From the NCBI GenBank assembly GCA_945905815.1, contig CAMDQH010000019.1, positions 1 through 46,271 of the forward strand: a stretch of 46,271 nt of DNA. Direction: 5' to 3'. Source of the stretch: Bacteriovorax stolpii (GTDB taxonomy: Bacteria > Bdellovibrionota > Bacteriovoracia > Bacteriovoracales > Bacteriovoracaceae). Each line of letters starts with the position of its first letter. Position 1 is the stretch's first letter. A program made the translations under genes and the position numbers. The notes beneath the pieces are model-generated. The model did no database searches, was not told the origin of the DNA, and worked only from the letters and a program-made list of their open reading frames with translations. Shown here one piece after another: positions 43,201 to 46,271 of the stretch.

Positions 43201-43669
43201 ACGTAATTGATGATGAAAGCCATTGATTATCCGCTCGGTGATCAGCATCTAAAAACGCAATAAAATCCTCGACTAGAGTGGGGAGGATTTTATTTATTTT
43301 TTCTTTTTTCCCTTGTTCACCCGTAAGACAAACATTGATTTTTCTATTCTCAACGTTGGGAAGGCTTTTTAAATACTCATCTAAAAATGGATAGGACGTA
43401 TCGTCCTCATCTTTAATTAACAAATAGATATTTATCTGACCTAAGTAATCTTGAGACAACAATGTCTTTAGAGAATCAATTAATGCTTCACCTTCATTAT
43501 ACGAAGGCACCAAAACTGCAACGCTTCCTTTGTTACTAGCATCAAGATTCTGTAATCCGATCTTGGTAGAAAACAAAAGCGAAAGACAACTTAAGACATA
43601 GCCTATTGAATAAAACAAAAGTATCAAAAGCACGAAAAAATATAAATACAGGCCAATCTTCAGTTCCAT
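40298..43669 (-). CDS. fusion of GT2 glycosyltransferase and GH2-like glycoside hydrolase
   Basis: Residues 1-280 form a membrane GT2 synthase-like domain: a leading helix, DEDD at 87-90, DADH at 141-144, TED at 229-231 and RRRRW at 267-271. More membrane helices follow to about 525. The C-terminal part (about 530-1123), which would face the periplasm, has a GH2-type architecture: beta domain, VNGDPFLIK, then a TIM-barrel with RAGANCIRVYHSP. The acid/base site is E745 in LGNELE and the nucleophile is E822 in YASEFGG. All key residues seem intact. AGGTAGAAG precedes the ATG. The protein may make and trim the same polysaccharide. No close named enzyme is known to me. Confidence 0.85.
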   Translation of the reverse strand: MELKIGLYLYFFVLLILLFYSIGYVLSCLSLLFSTKIGLQNLDASNKGSVAVLVPSYNEGEALIDSLKTLLSQDYLGQINIYLLIKDEDDTSYPFLDEYLKSLPNVENRKINVCLTGEQGKKEKINKILPTLVEDFIAFLDADHRADNQWLSSSITLSGNEGHDVVQSVRRPLAISTFFQVWDSLQNHIGNEVFNALYRRLKINTFFTGTTCVFKASALKNKLFPNSLTEDTFLSYELIVSGKKIGYNPYFGSYEEVAPDLSSYIARRRRWSNGHNQTFFYYFKKILTLDVGLKQKAQMLLHGGYYFLPIMIVGLLDIVGIYYFLQYTNNVQAFCLGLTIFISVSIGILRFSSIKDLIYESAVGVLVFFPYISLVSVYIYKFHQHEVYYQVISFPYSKPLFWVNLCMVLAPILVLVCGRRLYKYPSLGVFYSHIFFYPFVLVVDLFSGTLGFFDLVFNNKKWGKVNRSNMVDSSIVPQSISENTNKKRLSVRKFYAVILGPISVALVILANDFLVFHNCGEPKYFFGKYILFETAPPFYSRMFLRLKSIEQGKYLLNITNHIEGDVEDYERSLKLSVNGKTIYKGNLSDKTTIVEHVGNMGWGTELVTSEIEVNGFSCVQNRKFSNSVKEIRQGQLLVNGDPFLIKCIIPSFSTSKINLSLSEGLRQIKRAGANCIRVYHSPTEDLLEQARINQLLIISQPDETTWSNIKMSKDSSVKLLMQRYEEHVDQTDGNPYLFFDHLGNELEINDDHYKSIINISKSLERIHDEPYYRYPISYSTYNTYIKYPVDILGVNMLDSGDVYWKDGVNHIKSLNIPFYASEFGGFVAFFEQTPTFLRIHRLYENWQNLLDKGALGAAFFQSHDNWAQPVPVGYNDPFNNEMPDDMRGFWDVDNKPKEELNHLSTILSDLDFKYLGFGKLEFFNRRSFSLKNLVFIIQGQVLEIEELLPNQSTVFDLKVAERFVKIEATYLTHLGLKNEIEFVFDTIQGMRHRLLASSELSDVKQFIDSSHLVPFVPGHINAGKLVLQLSLPKNVNDNSFLVLDGIGAQKIRFSNLGGTKDVVVNVHNYREQIFKIKDLKADLGNIRDFKIEIDRDQVHYINESDGGNIVITFKKPRLYSPIK

Positions 43670-43680
43670 CTTCTACCTAT

Positions 43681-43794
43681 TTATCGTTTGAGTACAGGGA
43701 CCACAACCTCTGCATCATTTAAAAGAATAAACGTCTCATCTGATTGATTATATTTAACCTTATCTTTTTCAAGAGAGTAAGCCTTATTATGTTA
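43681..43794 (-). pseudogene. 3' remnant of a gene upstream of the GT2-GH2 gene
   Basis: An open frame of 36 codons ends at TAA 43683-43681, 11 bases before the GT2-GH2 start, a typical operon spacing. It reads protein-like (NKAYSLEKDKVKYNQ, ending VVVPVLKR). It has no start codon and is closed upstream by a TAA at 43794-43792. The simplest view is the tail of a gene once co-transcribed with the GT2-GH2 gene whose front has been lost, just beside the repeat block at 43836-43877. Confidence 0.4.
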
Positions 43795-43835
43795 AAATTC
43801 AAAAAGATGGAGGCCTAAACAGGCATCGTAGCCAT

Positions 43836-43877
43836 GTGACATTATCGCCCCGCCGTTAAGGTGACAAAATCCCCCCG
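43836..43877. repeat. two 17-bp direct repeats at 25-bp period, possible transposon-end remnant
   Basis: GTGACATTATCGCCCCG (43836-43852) and GTGACAAAATCCCCCCG (43861-43877) match at 14 of 17 positions and start 25 bases apart. A small hairpin (GCCT-AAAC-AGGC) precedes them. Multiple short repeats with a C-rich end resemble transposase-binding sites at insertion-sequence ends such as those of the IS21 family. This is not proven. Together with the remnant at 43681-43794 and a 37-codon stopped frame it suggests an old rearrangement. Confidence 0.35.
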
Positions 43878-43900
43878 AATTTACACCTGAATTGTGAATC

Positions 43901-43915
43901 GTCTAAAAATTAGAC
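43901..43915. promoter_or_regulatory. second TGTCTAA-type palindrome, operator candidate
   Basis: GTCTAA (43901-43906), AAA, TTAGAC (43910-43915), followed by AC. It lies 101 bases before the small secreted protein gene and shares its core with the site at 38866-38888. Confidence 0.45.
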
Positions 43916-43960
43916 ACCACTATTTCATTATTTCACTTCGTCACCTTTTTTTCTTCTGTT

Positions 43961-43969
43961 TGCTATGAT
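43961..43969 (+). promoter_or_regulatory. extended -10 promoter of the small secreted protein gene
   Basis: TGC followed by TATGAT is an extended -10 element, 47 bases before the ATG. There is no clear -35. The TTAGACAC palindrome lies about 46 bases upstream of it. Confidence 0.45.
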
Positions 43970-44016
43970 GCTTTTATACAAAAAACGACCCTCAACAACT
44001 ATTTGGAGAAAAAATC

Positions 44017-44379
44017 ATGAAAAAACTACTTCTTATCACTCTTGCAGTTCTCTCTTTTAACGCTCTCGCAAAAGATAAGGTTCTTATCTCTTGTACTACT
44101 TATGGTGATGCTTTAAGCGAAGTTCAAGTTCTTACGAACGCTAATAACGATCAAACAATCAAAATTATCGAAATGGATCTTTCATCAAAAAAACTACAAG
44201 TCATGATGCCTACATTCCTTACAGTTAAGAAAACAGAGCAAACTCTTTCAGCGGCCCGTTACCCAGACAGTGCTTCAGGCGGAGAAGTTGATGAAGCAGT
44301 CATCTTAGTTGTTTCAGCTGATAAAAAGTCAGCGCGTCTTGCTCATAAAGGTTCAGTGTTTTTTATGGATTGCCGTTAA
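44017..44379 (+). CDS. small secreted protein with two cysteines
   Basis: The 120-residue product has a signal peptide (about 1-18, ending ALA) and a mature domain of about 100 residues with predicted beta strands. The mature part has exactly two cysteines (C26 near the start, C119 just before the last residue), which could form a disulphide linking the two ends of a compact beta fold. GGAG lies before the ATG. It has its own extended -10 promoter candidate and a strong terminator, so it is a single-gene unit. It is not a family I recognise. Confidence 0.82.
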   Translation: MKKLLLITLAVLSFNALAKDKVLISCTTYGDALSEVQVLTNANNDQTIKIIEMDLSSKKLQVMMPTFLTVKKTEQTLSAARYPDSASGGEVDEAVILVVSADKKSARLAHKGSVFFMDCR

Positions 44380-44399
44380 TCAGATAAGATCACATTCTT

Positions 44400-44427
44400 A
44401 AAAAAGCCGGTCTAGACCGGCTTTTTT
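44400..44427. terminator. bidirectional terminator after the small secreted protein gene
   Basis: A 12-base arm of A6 plus GCCGGT (44400-44411), a CTAG loop, and ACCGGC plus T6 (44416-44427) give a long perfect stem with a U-tract in either direction. Confidence 0.95.
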
Positions 44428-44574
44428 AATTTCAAGTAAAACTCAAGACTTAGAATGGCCTCGATTAAGGGGCAGCCTCACGATAAAACTTGTCAATTCA
44501 ACTAACAACTTGAAACTCCAACCCAACAGAGTCTTCAGCTCAAGATAGGCCAAGCTCCTTCCGATACTTAGTCC
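44428..44574. other. intergenic DNA before the GH16 gene
   Basis: No gene, repeat or convincing promoter was recognised in this 147-base stretch. Short frames exist on both strands, none with a ribosome-binding site. It must contain the GH16 promoter if that gene is monocistronic. Confidence 0.35.
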
Positions 44575-46271
44575 ATGGTTATCATTTCTGCCCTATTGGG
44601 ACTTTTATTGTTGTCTCCTGGAGAGGCTTCTGTCTGCGATGGACAAGATTGCAAAGTCATTATGTTTGATGATTTCACCGGACCTACCCCTGAAGAAGAT
44701 CCTGCCTGTTACACAAAAATACCCAACTGCAGTCCCAGACCCGAATGGGGAGATACTGGCAAGTGTAAAAATTTAGATGCTGAGGTTCTTTCGCAAACAG
44801 CACTGCTTAATAAATGTCGTTGGAAACTGTGGCAGGGATACTCAGTTTATGGCCGAGAAAAAACTTATCGCTGGGATCCTCATCAAATCCAAGTGTCTAA
44901 AGGACTTCTCACACTAACGGCCAAACCAAGCGGTGATGGTGCCGCTCTAGGTGATCCTGCCTGCATTCATTCATATGATACCCCTAAATGCGCTTATGTT
45001 TCCGGTGGAATCGATTCAAGACCCTCCTTTGGCGGTGAGCACGCAGGTTTTGACTTTCGCTATGGAAAAGTTGAATTTCGCGCCCGCATGGACATGGGGC
45101 CTGGTGCTTTCCCCGCCCTTTGGATGTTTGACTCTAGAACTCCTCCTTATCAAAAAAGAGCTATCACGGATAAAGAAAGGCAATACCAAGAAATTGATGT
45201 GCTGGAAATTTTCCCTGATCTTCCTTTCACTTGGCGAGATCCATGGAAGTTTTGGGTCGAGAACATGAGTCCTGTTCGCTCCAAGGCTTACCAATCTTTG
45301 CACTGGGGAGTTGATGGCACAAATAAATCATTTCTTAACGACCATATGGACATCTACCACGGAGACTTTCATCTTTTCTCTGCTGAATGGGAACCGGAAA
45401 AGATAGTCTTTAAAATTGATGGCAAAATCACTCACACGGTCTCATCCAAGCAAAGTAAAAATGGTCGGCAAGTCAGAATTCCTGATCACGAGATGTATCT
45501 GATACTTGATATGCAGCTGAGTCGTGGCAAAAAACTAGTTAACTATTTTAAGAAAAACGTTTTGCAAAATGATATTTCTCAACTGAATGGGCCAGTGAGA
45601 ATGCAAATCGACTGGGTCAAAGTGACCGCAAAACGCACCAACACAACTCCACTCATCAATTTTCCTCATCCACCTTTGGTGCCGGGAGTAAAATACCGGG
45701 TCGATAGAATTAATAGTAGGCCTGTTTTGGTTTATCCAGCTCCTTGTTCTTGGGGCGGCAACCTCGTTGGTCAGGACTGCCAGTTCAAAGTGCTTGATTC
45801 AGCCCTGCTACCTAGTCAGATGAATTACCTCGTGAGGACAGAGTTAACTGAGGGCGGACCAGGTGTGTATTACGTCAGTGAATTAATTTCCACTAAAAGT
45901 TGTCCCAACGGGGGAACTTATATCAAAACTGTTGGTGGTGATTTTTTCGCCTTCCGCCAAGAGACCCTTTATAAAAATCTCTGTCGCCTTCATCACATTC
46001 CTCCATCGGGCCCAGTTCTGGTTCCTGGAGTATCCTATTCCATGCTTGCTCCAGAATCTCAGCGCGGCTTCGGGATCTATTATCCACAATCCTCAACTCA
46101 ACCCGCCTGTCCGTGGGGAGGCAAGGCAATGGATCTACATGACTATTACGGAAGCTGGTGGTGGATACCTACATGCCAGGTAATGGAGCTTGATCGCAAC
46201 AGAATTGACCCTCTAAGATCAGTGGAAATCCTTATGGATCAAGATCCAAGCAAGCGGCAAATTCGTTATTA
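44575..46271 (+). CDS. secreted GH16 glycanase with repeated C-terminal modules (runs off window)
   Basis: I translated 565 codons from the ATG at 44575; an in-frame TAG one codon upstream rules out an earlier start. The N-terminus is a signal-like hydrophobic stretch (VIISALLGLLLLS), without positive charges and without a clear ribosome-binding site. The catalytic site is EIDVLE (E206, D208, E211), the GH16 nucleophile/acid-base pattern, preceded by RARMDMGPGAFPALW. GH16 enzymes cleave beta-1,3 or beta-1,3/1,4-glucans, agar-type or related glycans; this one cannot be assigned. After about residue 355 there are at least two modules with LVPGVxY, a Cys-Pro/Ser-Trp-Gly-Gly box and a following CQ. 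These are probably carbohydrate- or surface-binding domains. Confidence 0.85.
   Translation, partial: MVIISALLGLLLLSPGEASVCDGQDCKVIMFDDFTGPTPEEDPACYTKIPNCSPRPEWGDTGKCKNLDAEVLSQTALLNKCRWKLWQGYSVYGREKTYRWDPHQIQVSKGLLTLTAKPSGDGAALGDPACIHSYDTPKCAYVSGGIDSRPSFGGEHAGFDFRYGKVEFRARMDMGPGAFPALWMFDSRTPPYQKRAITDKERQYQEIDVLEIFPDLPFTWRDPWKFWVENMSPVRSKAYQSLHWGVDGTNKSFLNDHMDIYHGDFHLFSAEWEPEKIVFKIDGKITHTVSSKQSKNGRQVRIPDHEMYLILDMQLSRGKKLVNYFKKNVLQNDISQLNGPVRMQIDWVKVTAKRTNTTPLINFPHPPLVPGVKYRVDRINSRPVLVYPAPCSWGGNLVGQDCQFKVLDSALLPSQMNYLVRTELTEGGPGVYYVSELISTKSCPNGGTYIKTVGGDFFAFRQETLYKNLCRLHHIPPSGPVLVPGVSYSMLAPESQRGFGIYYPQSSTQPACPWGGKAMDLHDYYGSWWWIPTCQVMELDRNRIDPLRSVEILMDQDPSKRQIRY

Noticed and set aside
45016-45303. 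Minus-strand and alternative-frame ORFs within the GH16 gene
   Set aside because: The plus-strand frame from 44575 is continuous, carries EIDVLE and runs off the window; the others have no signals.
1-46271. tRNA, rRNA and common riboswitch motifs
   Set aside because: Reading for T-arm consensus, rRNA landmarks and c-di-GMP or cobalamin core motifs found nothing convincing. A covariance-model scan would be decisive.

Overview
The window is AT-rich (about 40% G+C by eye, not computed) and densely coded. The gene set suggests a Gram-negative bacterium of the Bdellovibrio/Bacteriovorax type (Bdellovibrionota). The evidence is a full oxidative TCA segment, many small secreted and cell-surface proteins, a prepilin-like tail-fibre protein, several secreted HExxH proteases, a collagen-like gene and a good sigma-28-type promoter. 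This placement is inference from gene content; no rRNA or other phylogenetic marker is present.

Layout. 1-8363: TCA cycle on the minus strand, with aconitase (its 3' end is cut by the window edge), a small membrane protein on the plus strand, and the sucA-sucB-lpdA operon (2-oxoglutarate dehydrogenase E1, E2 and E3). 8640-11500: a secreted HELEH protease-like protein, a possible tiny secreted peptide, an alpha/beta-hydrolase esterase, and a divergent pair consisting of a coiled-coil protein and a degenerate receiver-domain protein. 11710-16886: a di-haem cytochrome c, then a compact GNAT-C39 / RimK-like ATP-grasp / aspartoacylase cluster that looks like an acyl-amino-acid or peptide-conjugate pathway. 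17057-20521: an alanine-rich lipoprotein, a coiled-coil plus beta-barrel outer-membrane protein, and a scar where a headless collagen-like gene meets a headless protease gene. 20676-31486: a giant NdvB/ChvB-type cyclic beta-glucan synthase and a prepilin/tail-fibre/S74 chimera. 31519-35817: RecQ, an amino-sugar permease and kinase operon, and a stand-alone phosphomannose-isomerase-type cupin. 35902-46271: small basic or membrane ORFs, a large secreted protein, a secreted HEIGHH protease, a 1123-residue fusion of a family 2 glycosyltransferase and a GH2-like hydrolase, a small secreted protein, and a GH16 glycanase that runs off the window.

How it fits together. The left end is core energy metabolism. 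The right two thirds are dominated by envelope and extracellular functions: glucan synthesis (NdvB-type, GT2-GH2), glycan cleavage (GH16), amino-sugar uptake and phosphorylation, secreted proteases and fibre-like adhesins. That pattern suits an organism that builds an unusual envelope and degrades or binds other cells or biopolymers.

The points most worth following up are the GT2-GH2 fusion, the pilin-S74 chimera with an intact Ser-Lys dyad, the GNAT-C39/ATP-grasp/aspartoacylase cluster, the double-truncation junction near 19275, and the gene remnant plus 25-bp-period repeats upstream of the GT2-GH2 gene. No tRNA, rRNA, CRISPR array or intact insertion sequence was found.
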